Below are positions 1 to 6,191 of a DNA stretch of 7,615 nt, piece by piece. The translations under genes were made by a program, and so were the position numbers. The stretch's first letter is position 1. Each line of letters begins with the position of its first letter. The notes beneath the pieces are model-generated. The model worked only from the letters and a program-made list of their open reading frames with translations, had not been told where the DNA came from and made no database searches. The stretch comes from Gallionella sp. UBA6045 (lineage in GTDB: Bacteria > Pseudomonadota > Gammaproteobacteria > Burkholderiales > Gallionellaceae). The stretch is from contig DIYV01000007.1 of assembly GCA_002429165.1 (NCBI GenBank), positions 1-7,615 on the forward strand, written 5' to 3'.

Positions 1-612
1 TATGAAAAACACGGCTTCAAGAATGGCAATGATTATGTTGATTGGCTTGAAGCGGAAAGGCTGGCGGGAAAACACGTCCCGTTGATAAACAAAAAACACA
101 GGCCAAACCTGATGGCTGTCATTGTGGGAATGCTGTGCGTCATTGTGGTGATCCTGTTATTCATGTTGTTTCAGCCAACGCCCAAGATGGAGTTGTCCCA
201 AAAAAGCCTGTCCGAGTTGAAACTCATGATGATCGTGCCTGATTCGAAACCTGTTGAAACGGTGGCCGTATTTGGGGACACGCATTTTGATTTTGACAAA
301 TCAACGCTTACGGATGAAGCCAAGGCGCTCCTGGATAAGAATATTCTTGTCTTGAAAGACAAGCCAAAAATTGACGTCCGTATGGCCGGATATACCTCCG
401 CTCAAGGCACGGAAGAGAGCAATCAAAAACTAAGCATAGATAGGGCAAATGCGGTCAGGGATTATCTGATCGAAAAAGGCATTAAAGCTGAACGAATCAC
501 AGTGATCGGATATGGCAGGACAAAGCCGGCATTGTATGAAGTGTCCCCCGACGACATTAACTCGCCGGAAGCAAAAGCCAATATGCGGGTTCTTTTTGAG
601 ATTGTTGCGTAA
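1..612 (+). CDS. DUF2934 - transmembrane - OmpA-like fusion protein (5' end outside window)
   Basis: The frame is open from base 1 and ends at TAA 610-612, giving 203 visible residues. Fragment residues 1-23 match the end of a DUF2934 domain, with the typical G-x-D-x-x-x-W-L-x-A-E-R pattern (NGNDYVDWLEAER). Residues 37-57 are one hydrophobic helix. Residues about 89-202 are an OmpA-type peptidoglycan-binding domain, with FDFDKSTL near its start and the N-x-x-L-S-x-x-R-A-x-x-V signature as NQKLSIDRANAV (141-152). A protein of this layout is expected to be anchored in the inner membrane with the OmpA domain in the periplasm holding peptidoglycan. The usual Asp of the G-x-T-D motif is Ser here (GYTS, 130-133), while the ligand-binding Arg (148) is kept. 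A TTG at 82 could be mistaken for the start, but recognisable domain sequence lies upstream of it in frame, so the true start lies outside the window. Domain assignment is confident; the role of the DUF2934 part is unknown. Confidence 0.85.
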   Translation, partial: YEKHGFKNGNDYVDWLEAERLAGKHVPLINKKHRPNLMAVIVGMLCVIVVILLFMLFQPTPKMELSQKSLSELKLMMIVPDSKPVETVAVFGDTHFDFDKSTLTDEAKALLDKNILVLKDKPKIDVRMAGYTSAQGTEESNQKLSIDRANAVRDYLIEKGIKAERITVIGYGRTKPALYEVSPDDINSPEAKANMRVLFEIVA

Positions 613-696
613 TAGAAATTATCGGGATCTGGTCGCAAGAGTTGAACGGGCCAGGGCCGAGTTGTTTTCTGCACCTCAACTGCACCTGCAAACTTA

Positions 697-715
697 ATTG
701 CGATGCTGACTCCAT
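697..715 (+). repeat. Dispersed intergenic repeat, partial copy A (box 1)
   Basis: This copy reads ATTGCGATGCTGACTCCAT and matches the first 19 bases of the copy at 4687 at 18 of 19 positions. The similarity ends after this point, and no clear second box follows. It lies in the gap between the OmpA-like gene and the TPR-like gene, upstream of the latter. Confidence 0.65.
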
Positions 716-726
716 CGAACCTGCGA

Positions 727-756
727 TTGTTCTACCGAGATTCAACCTGCTATCAT
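727..756 (+). promoter_or_regulatory. Possible sigma-70-type promoter for the TPR-like gene
   Basis: TTGTTC (727-732) and TATCAT (751-756) are separated by 18 bases and would start transcription near 763, about 90 bases before the ATG at 852. The match is moderate and is judged by eye only. It starts just 11 bases after the end of repeat copy A. Confidence 0.25.
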
Positions 757-819
757 CCTGCGAAGCCAGGCCACATAATTTTACTGGCCCGCGCAATTCT
801 GCTGACGCCACCCCCCAAA

Positions 820-843
820 ATCCAATTCAAGTATCCAATTCAA
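820..843 (+). repeat. Short direct repeat in the leader of the TPR-like gene
   Basis: ATCCAATTCAA occurs at 820-830 and again at 833-843, separated by two bases, and ends 8 bases before the ATG at 852. No Shine-Dalgarno sequence is visible here. The repeat could be an operator or simple slippage; the sequence does not decide between them. Confidence 0.5.
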
Positions 844-851
844 TCAATCTC

Positions 852-1556
852 ATGACCGAAAAATTTATCAACGTTGGCTCACTTATCAAAGACGCGAATG
901 ATGGCCTGACAGCGGAGGAACAACTCGGGCTGAAAATGCAGCTGTCGGAAAAAATCCAGCAGCTCGGCACGCTGGCGGACTCCGCCCATTTGCAGCGCGC
1001 CCGACTGCAACTGGATATCGCCGAAATCCTGAATACTTTGGAACGCAAGAAAGAAGCATGGGATGTTGCACTCGAGGCATTTGCAATAACCATGCAACAA
1101 GAATCCTGGCAGGATGCAGTCGAGGCGTGCAACGTGCTTTATCAGGCCGGCCATGAAAATTCCATAGCGGTGCTGGGCATGGGCATCTGGCTTGCTATCA
1201 CCTTTCCGGTTGATCCGGAACTGACGGTGGCCATGCTGATCCATGCGATCGACGAAATGCCGGATGATTCAGACGGTGCCGCAGTGGCGGCGATTACCGC
1301 GCGCTATGTGGTTGATCTGCGCGCCGAGGACGACAAGCATGAGAGCCAGGGCTTCCTGGTCGATAATCTCATTGCGATGGTGGCCAAGCGCCATAGCCAG
1401 GTACAGGACCAGGATGCGATGAACTTGTGGCTGGACAGGATGGAGCTGCGTGATCCGCAGGTGTTTCTGCCGCGCATGGCGCTGGTTGTGGATGCCATCG
1501 TCGGTGACAAATGGTGGTTTGATCGTGATGCATTGCGCGGCAAATTGCCTGACTAG
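852..1556 (+). CDS. Conserved-looking helical (TPR-like) protein of unknown function
   Basis: I do not recognise this 234-residue protein. It has no signal peptide and no membrane helix, so it is probably cytoplasmic. It is acidic and predicted by eye to be almost wholly helical. Residues about 44-77 have the spacing of a TPR helix pair (LDIAEILNTLERKKEAWDVA), and 78-110 could be a second, weaker pair, which suggests a protein-binding scaffold. The C-terminus ends in a tryptophan-rich motif, GDKWWFDRDALRGKLP (218-233), which is the best handle for homology. The ATG at 852 is chosen over an in-frame ATG at 642, because the intervening bases read as non-protein-like sequence and contain repeat copy A. 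No good ribosome-binding site precedes 852, so the start is not certain. The last 84 bases are duplicated at 3425-3508. Confidence 0.75.
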   Translation: MTEKFINVGSLIKDANDGLTAEEQLGLKMQLSEKIQQLGTLADSAHLQRARLQLDIAEILNTLERKKEAWDVALEAFAITMQQESWQDAVEACNVLYQAGHENSIAVLGMGIWLAITFPVDPELTVAMLIHAIDEMPDDSDGAAVAAITARYVVDLRAEDDKHESQGFLVDNLIAMVAKRHSQVQDQDAMNLWLDRMELRDPQVFLPRMALVVDAIVGDKWWFDRDALRGKLPD

Positions 1557-1630
1557 TCTTGGCCCAAATTCGAGCTGTCACATTTCTCCGTAAAATCCAT
1601 GCGATCGATGGCGTTTGACCCTGTCGATTT
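1473..1630 (+). repeat. Left copy of a diverged segmental duplication
   Basis: Bases 1473-1556, the last 28 codons including the stop of the TPR-like gene, match 3425-3508 at 75 of 84 positions without gaps. Bases 1589-1630, running up to the stop codon of the convergent PP-loop gene, match 3570-3611 at 32 of 42 positions. Between these blocks the two copies can only be aligned with gaps, and the right copy is about 29 bases longer. Confidence 0.85.
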
Positions 1631-2304
1631 CATCGCATCCCGCGCAACCAGCAATCGGCGAACACAAAACCATCCCGTTCCACTACCTCGCCCATCTCGA
1701 TATCGAGTGGCCGGGCGAACATCGGGCCATCGAAAACAAAGGTGTGAAACTCGCCGTTCTCACCGCACGGATCGATGCCGGATGGCATGCTGTCCAGCAA
1801 CTCCAGCGTCAATTCGCATCCTGCAAATTCCGCAGGCAACACTTTGGGATCGACGCAGGTGAGCACGGCGCGCAAACCACCCGCGAGCATCTCCGCCAGC
1901 AATTCACGCGTCGGCCTTTCCCATAATGGAAACACCGGGGCGATGCCGGTACCCTGCATACGCTCCTCGCGGTAACGGCGTATATCCTGCAAAAACAGAT
2001 CGCCGAACGCCATGCACTGCATCCCGTCGCTTTGGGCGCTTGCCACAAAGTCCGTCATTGCTACAGCATATTGCTCATCGGAGCAGGGGTAGGGTATCCC
2101 GATCAGGTGCAAGGGCAGGCCCACCGCCAACGCCTGCTCACGCAACAACGCCACGCGCACCGCATGCATCGCGACGCGGTCGAATGCCGAGTTGATCGTG
2201 GTGAACAGCCCCGTCACCTCATGTTTATCGGACTGGCGCAACACATGCAAAGCCCATGCACTATCTTTTCCGCTGCTCCAGCTAAGCCAGGTTTTCTTGT
2301 GCAT
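1630..2304 (-). CDS. Dph6-like PP-loop ATPase (COG2102 family; diphthine-ammonia-ligase-like)
   Basis: This 224-residue protein has the N-type ATP pyrophosphatase loop near its start (S-S-G-K-D-S, residues 10-15). It also carries family hallmarks further on: FPLWERPT (125-132) and the conserved block DPCGENGEFHTFVFDGP (178-194). In archaea and eukaryotes the family amidates diphthine on elongation factor 2 using ATP and ammonium. Bacteria lack diphthamide, so that reaction cannot be assumed here and the substrate is unknown. I chose ATG 2304 because it is the usual distance before the PP-loop; a TTG six codons upstream (2322) is also possible. Neither has a strong ribosome-binding site. It starts 61 bases after the rlmF stop on the same strand, so co-transcription is likely. 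Its 3' end is convergent with the TPR-like gene, 73 bases apart, and touches the end of the duplicated segment. Confidence 0.88.
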   Translation of the reverse strand: MHKKTWLSWSSGKDSAWALHVLRQSDKHEVTGLFTTINSAFDRVAMHAVRVALLREQALAVGLPLHLIGIPYPCSDEQYAVAMTDFVASAQSDGMQCMAFGDLFLQDIRRYREERMQGTGIAPVFPLWERPTRELLAEMLAGGLRAVLTCVDPKVLPAEFAGCELTLELLDSMPSGIDPCGENGEFHTFVFDGPMFARPLDIEMGEVVERDGFVFADCWLRGMR

Positions 2305-2365
2305 CGTAACCAATCGAATCAATCATTGATGATGCGGGTGCAACAACGATTGCACCTTGCGAAAA

Positions 2366-3358
2366 TTATTTCCAGCGTGCCAACCGCCATGCCTGTTGCT
2401 GTTTCTCGTCGAGAAAAGTCCAGGCCACGATACGGCTCTTCTTCTGCCCCTGCGCCATCTCTATCGTCTTGTTAGCCAGCGCACCCGCATATTTGATCGC
2501 GCGGTAAACGCCGGGCAGGCTGGCCGATTTCGAAATCAGCGTGGTGAACCACATGCAGCTGCCGGGAATACGCGCACTCTCTTCCACCATGCGGCACACA
2601 AAAGCCTCCTCGCCACCCTCGCAGCACAACTCCATACTCTGCCCGCCGAAATTCAGCACGGGTATTTTTTTCTTGTTGGCTTCTACACCCAGATTCTTCC
2701 ATTTGCGCTGCGTGCCCGACCTCGCCTCGGCCAGCGACGCATGGAAAGGCGGGTTGCACATGCTGAGGTCGAACACTTCATCCGGCTTCACCACACCGTT
2801 GAAGATCATCGCGGGTGAGGCTTGCAAACGCAGCGTGATCGCGTCGCTCAAGCCGTTCGCATCCACAATCTTTTGCGCGTTGGCGATCGCAGCCGCATCG
2901 ATATCAGTACCGATGAACTGCCAGCCATACACACGGTGACCGATCAGCGGATAGACGCAGTTCGCACCCACACCGATGTCGAGCACCCGTATCGAGTCAC
3001 CGCGCGGGATCACGCCGCCGTTGCTGTCAGCCAGCAGGTCGGCGAGGAAATGCAGATGATCCGCCCGGCCCGGAATCGGCGGGCACAGATACTGCGCCGG
3101 GATATCCCACTCCTTGATGCCATACACCACACTCAGCAGCGCACGGTTCAAGGCCTTGACGGCAGCAGGATCGGCGAAATCGATGGACTCGTCGCCATAT
3201 ACATTCGGCGAAACGAATGCCGCCAGCTCCGGGCTGGCTGCGATGAGTTGCTTGAAGTCGTAACGGCCACGGTGCGGATTGCGCGGATGCAGATTGGTTT
3301 TTTCGGCAGGGGCGGTCTTGTCTTTAGCAGTGATTGCACCGCGCGATTTATTTGTCAT
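2366..3358 (-). CDS. rlmF: 23S rRNA (adenine(1618)-N(6))-methyltransferase RlmF
   Basis: RlmF uses S-adenosylmethionine to methylate N6 of A1618 (E. coli numbering) in 23S rRNA. The 330-residue product matches the family along its length. It shows [12 protein letters not shown] (24-35), [18 protein letters not shown] (58-75), [19 protein letters not shown] (91-109), the SAM-binding [13 protein letters not shown] (125-137), the catalytic N-P-P-F motif (202-205), GGQSMEL (238-244) and a C-terminal [12 protein letters not shown] (304-315). E. coli RlmF is about 308 residues; the extra length here is mostly a charged, basic N-terminal extension of some 20 residues, common in this family. The ATG at 3358 gives this full-length form, but its ribosome-binding site is weak. 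The gene heads a probable two-gene unit with the PP-loop ATPase downstream. The link between the two is only a shared translation theme. Confidence 0.95.
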   Translation of the reverse strand: MTNKSRGAITAKDKTAPAEKTNLHPRNPHRGRYDFKQLIAASPELAAFVSPNVYGDESIDFADPAAVKALNRALLSVVYGIKEWDIPAQYLCPPIPGRADHLHFLADLLADSNGGVIPRGDSIRVLDIGVGANCVYPLIGHRVYGWQFIGTDIDAAAIANAQKIVDANGLSDAITLRLQASPAMIFNGVVKPDEVFDLSMCNPPFHASLAEARSGTQRKWKNLGVEANKKKIPVLNFGGQSMELCCEGGEEAFVCRMVEESARIPGSCMWFTTLISKSASLPGVYRAIKYAGALANKTIEMAQGQKKSRIVAWTFLDEKQQQAWRLARWK

Positions 3359-3424
3359 ATTGCATGCCTGTTTGACCTGTTCAGATAAACAGTAGTATTT
3401 CGAGCCTGGTTCCTTAAATTACTG

Positions 3425-3508
3425 CGCATGGCGCTGGTGGTAGATGCCATCGTCGGTGACAAAAGGTGGTTTGATCGTGATGTAATGCGCGGCAGTTTGC
3501 CTGAATAA
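3425..3508 (+). pseudogene. 3'-end remnant of a second copy of the TPR-like gene
   Basis: The sequence repeats the last 28 codons, including the stop, of the gene at 852-1556, with nine differences in 84 bases and no frameshift. The readable peptide R-MALVVDAIVGDKRWFDRD-VMRGSLPE keeps 22 of 27 residues. One tryptophan of the W-W motif has become arginine (TGG to AGG). The reading frame upstream runs only to a TAA at 3386-3388 with no similarity to the parent, so the rest of the copy is missing. It is on the plus strand, just upstream of the minus-strand rlmF. A 27-codon frame beginning at ATG 3428 is formally open, but nothing suggests it is expressed. Confidence 0.8.
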
Positions 3509-3611
3509 CTTTAGTTGCTGAAATTATTTGGGCTCCGTCCCCAAATCACTACGAACTTGAGCTCATACACGTAAAACTCACGCGATCAATGGAGTATAGT
3601 CCTATCGATTT
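3425..3611 (+). repeat. Right copy of a diverged segmental duplication
   Basis: This is the direct-orientation partner of 1473-1630. It includes the gene remnant (3425-3508) and the downstream block 3570-3611, which matches 1589-1630. Within it, ATTTGGG (3526-3532) and CCCAAAT (3540-3546) form a seven-pair hairpin that is absent from the left copy. Similarity stops near 3611, the position equivalent to the stop codon of the PP-loop gene. Confidence 0.85.
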
Positions 3612-3750
3612 TCCGTGAATTCTGCAAATTAGTGATACGTGTACAAAGATCGGTTGTAGTGAACGGCAGAGTCATTGAGTCGCTCAATCGAATAATTGAT
3701 TCCTTCCCACCCTTCATCCACGAAAAGAGCATCCCAATCCTTTCCTTCGT

Positions 3751-4641
3751 TCAGGCTGTAAAGCCAATGGCGCTGGTGGTGGTGTCCGCCCAGTTGTCGG
3801 TGTTCAGATCCGGCGCGGTATCGACCCGTTCATCCACGCCAGTACGGCGTGAGATTTTCTCTTCCTTAAGCACCCTCTTCCCATCCAGGAAAAACCGGCA
3901 AATCTCCACGGACTCAACGTAGCCCTTTTTTTCCAACGCTTCCAGTTCTTTCTTCTTGTACTCGGGCCAGGCCTGCTTGGTGTATACCTTTTCGGCCCGC
4001 TGCATTTCTTCTTCGATGTTCTGCTTTCTCTTTTCGGGGCTTACCTTCTTTAACTTCCCGATGTCCAGTTGAACGATTGCTCGCCCCTCCCGTATCGGGA
4101 ACTTCCTCACGCGAATCAGCGAATCAGGAACATAACAATCATCTGTAACAAGTTGTCGTACCGGCTCCAGATACGGATTGTCTTTTACACCCACGGCGAC
4201 AGAATCCCCCTTCCCTTCCGAAATCCACGCGCCCGCCGGAAGACCGCGTATGGCAAACCCTATGCTAGAAGAATCTCCTGGCTCAGGGGACATCCGAGCC
4301 AGCGATTCAGGCATGTCGCCACGGAAATAATGAGCGCATCCAATTTCCGCCCACAGTGGCTTGTCCTTGTAGACCTTCTCGAAACCGAGAGCATCGAATC
4401 TCTTTTTCGCATCCGCAGCCAGAATAACGTGGTCGACTTTGACGAGCATGGTGGATTGATCCTTCGAAAAAAACCAAACCTTCTCCCCAGGCCCCAGGGA
4501 TGTTCCAGGATAAATGCCAAGACAACTCCAGTAGTTTATAAACGTGTTCTTTTCGTAAGAGAACCCAACCTCCGCCTGTGCCGGCACGGAGGCAACGAAA
4601 ACAATACTTACACAGAATGCAAAGTACCGCAGCTTGTCCAT
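3751..4641 (-). CDS. Secreted protein of unknown function with four cysteines
   Basis: I do not recognise this 296-residue protein. It begins with a clear Sec signal peptide: a Lys/Arg start, a hydrophobic core at about 6-19 and a predicted cut after A-Q-A at residue 23. It should therefore be periplasmic or exported. The mature part has four cysteines (40, 102, 169, 248), an even number compatible with two disulfides. A highly charged Lys/Glu-rich stretch at about 196-240 may form a long helix or coiled coil. The rest looks like mixed strand and loop. The ATG at 4641 is supported by GAGAGGG nine bases upstream and by the signal peptide. The gene stands alone on its strand, and repeat copy B lies within its upstream region. 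Base composition is somewhat more AT-rich than that of rlmF. Confidence 0.8.
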   Translation of the reverse strand: MDKLRYFAFCVSIVFVASVPAQAEVGFSYEKNTFINYWSCLGIYPGTSLGPGEKVWFFSKDQSTMLVKVDHVILAADAKKRFDALGFEKVYKDKPLWAEIGCAHYFRGDMPESLARMSPEPGDSSSIGFAIRGLPAGAWISEGKGDSVAVGVKDNPYLEPVRQLVTDDCYVPDSLIRVRKFPIREGRAIVQLDIGKLKKVSPEKRKQNIEEEMQRAEKVYTKQAWPEYKKKELEALEKKGYVESVEICRFFLDGKRVLKEEKISRRTGVDERVDTAPDLNTDNWADTTTSAIGFTA

Positions 4642-4686
4642 AATTTATTGCCCTCTCCGTACCCATATCGCTGCGTTCAACAAACA

Positions 4687-4750
4687 ATTGCGATGCTGAC
4701 CCCATTAGCTTTCTTTCGCTGCTCTTCAAAACAATTCGACTCCGGTGCTG
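4687..4750 (+). repeat. Dispersed intergenic repeat, full copy B (boxes 1 and 2)
   Basis: Box 1 (4687-4710) begins ATTGCGATGCTGACCCCAT and matches the copy at 6192 at 23 of 24 positions. Box 2 (4733-4750, AATTCGACTCCGGTGCTG) matches the end of the copy at 7534. The interior is less conserved. It lies 46 bases upstream of the start of the secreted-protein gene, so it is probably in that gene's promoter or leader. Confidence 0.8.
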
Positions 4751-4765
4751 TTTACGGCACTTTTT
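4744..4765 (+). terminator. Small terminator-like hairpin at the end of repeat copy B
   Basis: GGTGCT (4744-4749) can pair with GGCACT (4756-4761), including two G-U pairs, around a six-base loop; a run of five T (4761-4765) follows. The stem is short, and no plus-strand gene lies just upstream, so it may only be a by-product of the repeat. Confidence 0.25.
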
Positions 4766-5046
4766 ACGTTACAGATGAACAATAACAGCAATCCTTGAAT
4801 TAACCCAACAGGCTTAGCCTCTGCAACATTAATTGTTTCTTAAGCAAACCTTAAGCTTTCCTATCTAAGCTGTCCTCCTCAAAGCAATCTGCAAGGAGGC
4901 AACCAAGCGTCCATCAATGTTTATTCAAGTTAGCGCATGACGGTGGCGGGACTGAGCAACCTGATCGCGACACTGCAGAATAAATTTTAACGAATGGTAC
5001 TTGCCGCAAAATTGCTTCACTAATCAATCCATTTATCCATTTCAAG

Positions 5047-5052
5047 AAGGAG
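5047..5052 (+). promoter_or_regulatory. Ribosome-binding site of the cytochrome c peroxidase gene
   Basis: A strong AAGGAG lies seven bases before the ATG at 5060. It fixes that start, which also gives a complete signal peptide. Confidence 0.85.
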
Positions 5053-5059
5053 AAGCCAC

Positions 5060-6064
5060 ATGCCAAATATACGTATCGCCCTCGCCATCATTGCGGCCAC
5101 ATCATTCGCCGGCACCGGCCTGGCCTATGCAGCTAACCACAATGAGCCGATCCAGCCCATTAAGGCATTCAAGGCCAAGAATCCGGCTCTGGTCGAGCTC
5201 GGCAAGAAACTTTATTTTGACCCGCGGCTGTCCAAGTCGGGGTTTATTTCATGCAACTCCTGTCACAATCTTTCCATGGGTGGCACGGACAACATCAAAA
5301 CATCCATCGGACATAACTGGCACCAGGGACCGATCAACGCGCCAACTGTTCTCAACTCCAGCATGAACGTCGCCCAGTTCTGGGATGGCCGTGCCGCAGA
5401 CCTGCAGGCTCAGGCCGGCGGCCCTATCGACAATCCGGGTGAGATGGGCTTCACGCATGAACTGGCAGTCAGCGTGCTGCAATCCATTCCCGAATACGTG
5501 GCTGAGTTCAAATCAAACTTCGGTTCGGACAAGGTCACCATTGACGAGGTCACCAAGGCCATCGCCGCTTTTGAAGAAACCCTGGTGACACCAAACTCCC
5601 GTTTCGACAAATGGCTAATGGGAGACAATAACGCGCTAACCAAAAACGAGATCGCCGGTTACAAGCTGTTCAAGGATAGCGGTTGCGTAGCCTGTCACAA
5701 CGGTCCGGCAGTAGGCGGTAATTCATATCAGAAGATGGGCGTGGTCGAACCATACAAAACCGACAATCCGGCAGAGGGTCGTTCTGCGGTCACCGGTAAT
5801 GATGCGGATCGCTTCAACTTCAAGGTGCCGACGCTACGCAACGTGCAGCTGACCTACCCCTACTTCCATGACGGTGGCGCAGCAACGCTGAAAGATGCCG
5901 TCAACACCATGGCCAGGGTACAGCTGGGAAAGAAATTCACCGATGATGAAAATGCACAGATCGTCGCTTTCCTGAAAACGTTAACCGGTGATCAGCCGTC
6001 GTTCAAGCTGCCTATCCTGCCACCATCAACAGACAGCACGCCAAGACCACAACCTTTCAACTAA
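5060..6064 (+). CDS. Periplasmic dihaem cytochrome c peroxidase (CcpA/MauG family)
   Basis: The enzyme reduces hydrogen peroxide to water in the periplasm with electrons from small c-type cytochromes or similar donors. The 334-residue product starts with a Sec signal peptide, probably cut after A-Y-A at residue 24. It has two haem c motifs: C-N-S-C-H (65-69) for the low-potential haem and C-V-A-C-H (209-213) for the high-potential haem. Other family marks are LYFDPRLSKSG (51-61), SIGHNW with the likely axial His 85, FWDGRAADLQAQAGGPI (107-123), the conserved P-G-E-M (126-129), FKVPTLRN (254-261), YFHDG (268-272) and the likely axial Met 284 in MARVQLG. The ending FKLPILPPS-x-D-S-TPRPQPF is typical of true bacterial peroxidases as opposed to MauG. 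Length is normal. The gene is monocistronic, with a good ribosome-binding site and a hairpin downstream. Such genes are often controlled by oxygen-responsive regulators, but I see no clear site. Confidence 0.95.
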   Translation: MPNIRIALAIIAATSFAGTGLAYAANHNEPIQPIKAFKAKNPALVELGKKLYFDPRLSKSGFISCNSCHNLSMGGTDNIKTSIGHNWHQGPINAPTVLNSSMNVAQFWDGRAADLQAQAGGPIDNPGEMGFTHELAVSVLQSIPEYVAEFKSNFGSDKVTIDEVTKAIAAFEETLVTPNSRFDKWLMGDNNALTKNEIAGYKLFKDSGCVACHNGPAVGGNSYQKMGVVEPYKTDNPAEGRSAVTGNDADRFNFKVPTLRNVQLTYPYFHDGGAATLKDAVNTMARVQLGKKFTDDENAQIVAFLKTLTGDQPSFKLPILPPSTDSTPRPQPFN

Positions 6065-6080
6065 CATACCGTCTGGATAA

Positions 6081-6100
6081 CCGGGAGCAAACGCTCCCGG
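6081..6100 (+). terminator. Hairpin downstream of the peroxidase gene
   Basis: CCGGGAGC (6081-6088) and GCTCCCGG (6093-6100) form a perfect eight-pair stem with a four-base AAAC loop, 16 bases after the peroxidase stop. No strong T-run follows on either strand, so it may act in both directions, protect the mRNA end, or need Rho. Confidence 0.55.
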
Positions 6101-6131
6101 CCTCGCTGTCTCAGCGGAATCCGTCGGATAT

Positions 6132-6163
6132 ATTGCGATCATAAGGTGCCGGAGTCGATATTC
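6132..6163 (-). repeat. Inverted box 2 of the dispersed repeat, with an ATTGCGAT core beside it
   Basis: CCGGAGTCGA at 6149-6158 is the exact reverse complement of the box 2 core (TCGACTCCGG at 4736-4745 and 7581-7590). The flanking bases (6144-6163) agree partly. ATTGCGAT at 6132-6139 repeats the start of box 1 in the forward direction, but eight bases could be chance. Confidence 0.5.
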
Positions 6164-6191
6164 TTCTGGCCAAGCCATCCCCTTAAAAACC

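Larger units (their letters stand above)
3359..3750. other. 392-bp interval holding the duplicated gene remnant, otherwise no gene
   Basis: The interval lies between the start of rlmF and the stop of the secreted-protein gene. Bases 3359-3424 must hold the rlmF promoter, although I cannot pick a convincing one. Bases 3425-3611 are the right copy of the segmental duplication. The remaining 3612-3750 contain a short perfect hairpin (ATTGAG, 3 bases, CTCAAT at 3674-3688) without a T-run, and nothing I can call coding. Confidence 0.6.
4642..5059. other. 418-bp divergent intergenic region
   Basis: This gap separates the divergently transcribed secreted-protein gene and the peroxidase gene, so it must hold both promoters. 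It contains repeat copy B (4687-4750), a small hairpin with a T-run (4744-4765), two CTTAAG palindromes 11 bases apart (4839-4844 and 4850-4855), and CCTCCT/AGGAGG (4874-4879 and 4894-4899), which could pair. Two tiny frames occur at 4917-4940 and 4937-4990. I find no convincing FNR site and no clear -10/-35 pair for the peroxidase. Confidence 0.6.

Noticed and set aside
642..851. In-frame N-terminal extension of the TPR-like protein starting at ATG 642
   Set aside because: The extension translates to a composition unlike the rest of the protein (Cys, Pro and Asn rich, no helix pattern), and it contains repeat copy A. The ATG at 852 begins the coherent helical sequence.
2822..3388. Plus-strand open frame of 188 codons
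   Set aside because: It is a shadow of rlmF, which is a firm family match on the opposite strand.
3674..3688. ATTGAG/CTCAAT hairpin as a terminator
   Set aside because: The stem is six pairs, AT-rich, has no following T-run, and no gene ends just before it on either strand.
3632..3922. Plus-strand open frame of 96 codons
   Set aside because: Most of it is antisense to the end of the secreted-protein gene, and its translation shows no domain-like pattern or ribosome-binding site.
4069..4785. Plus-strand open frame of 238 codons
   Set aside because: It is antisense to the secreted-protein gene, which has a signal peptide and a ribosome-binding site. The frame also runs through repeat copy B.
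4917..4990. Two tiny overlapping frames as real genes
   Set aside because: They have 7 and 17 codons, no properly spaced ribosome-binding site and no recognisable product. They are kept only as a possible leader in the findings.
5010..5030. Possible FNR/ANR box upstream of the peroxidase gene (TTGCT...ATCAA)
   Set aside because: The half-sites are six bases apart instead of four, and the left half is imperfect, so it does not meet the TTGAT-N4-ATCAA pattern.
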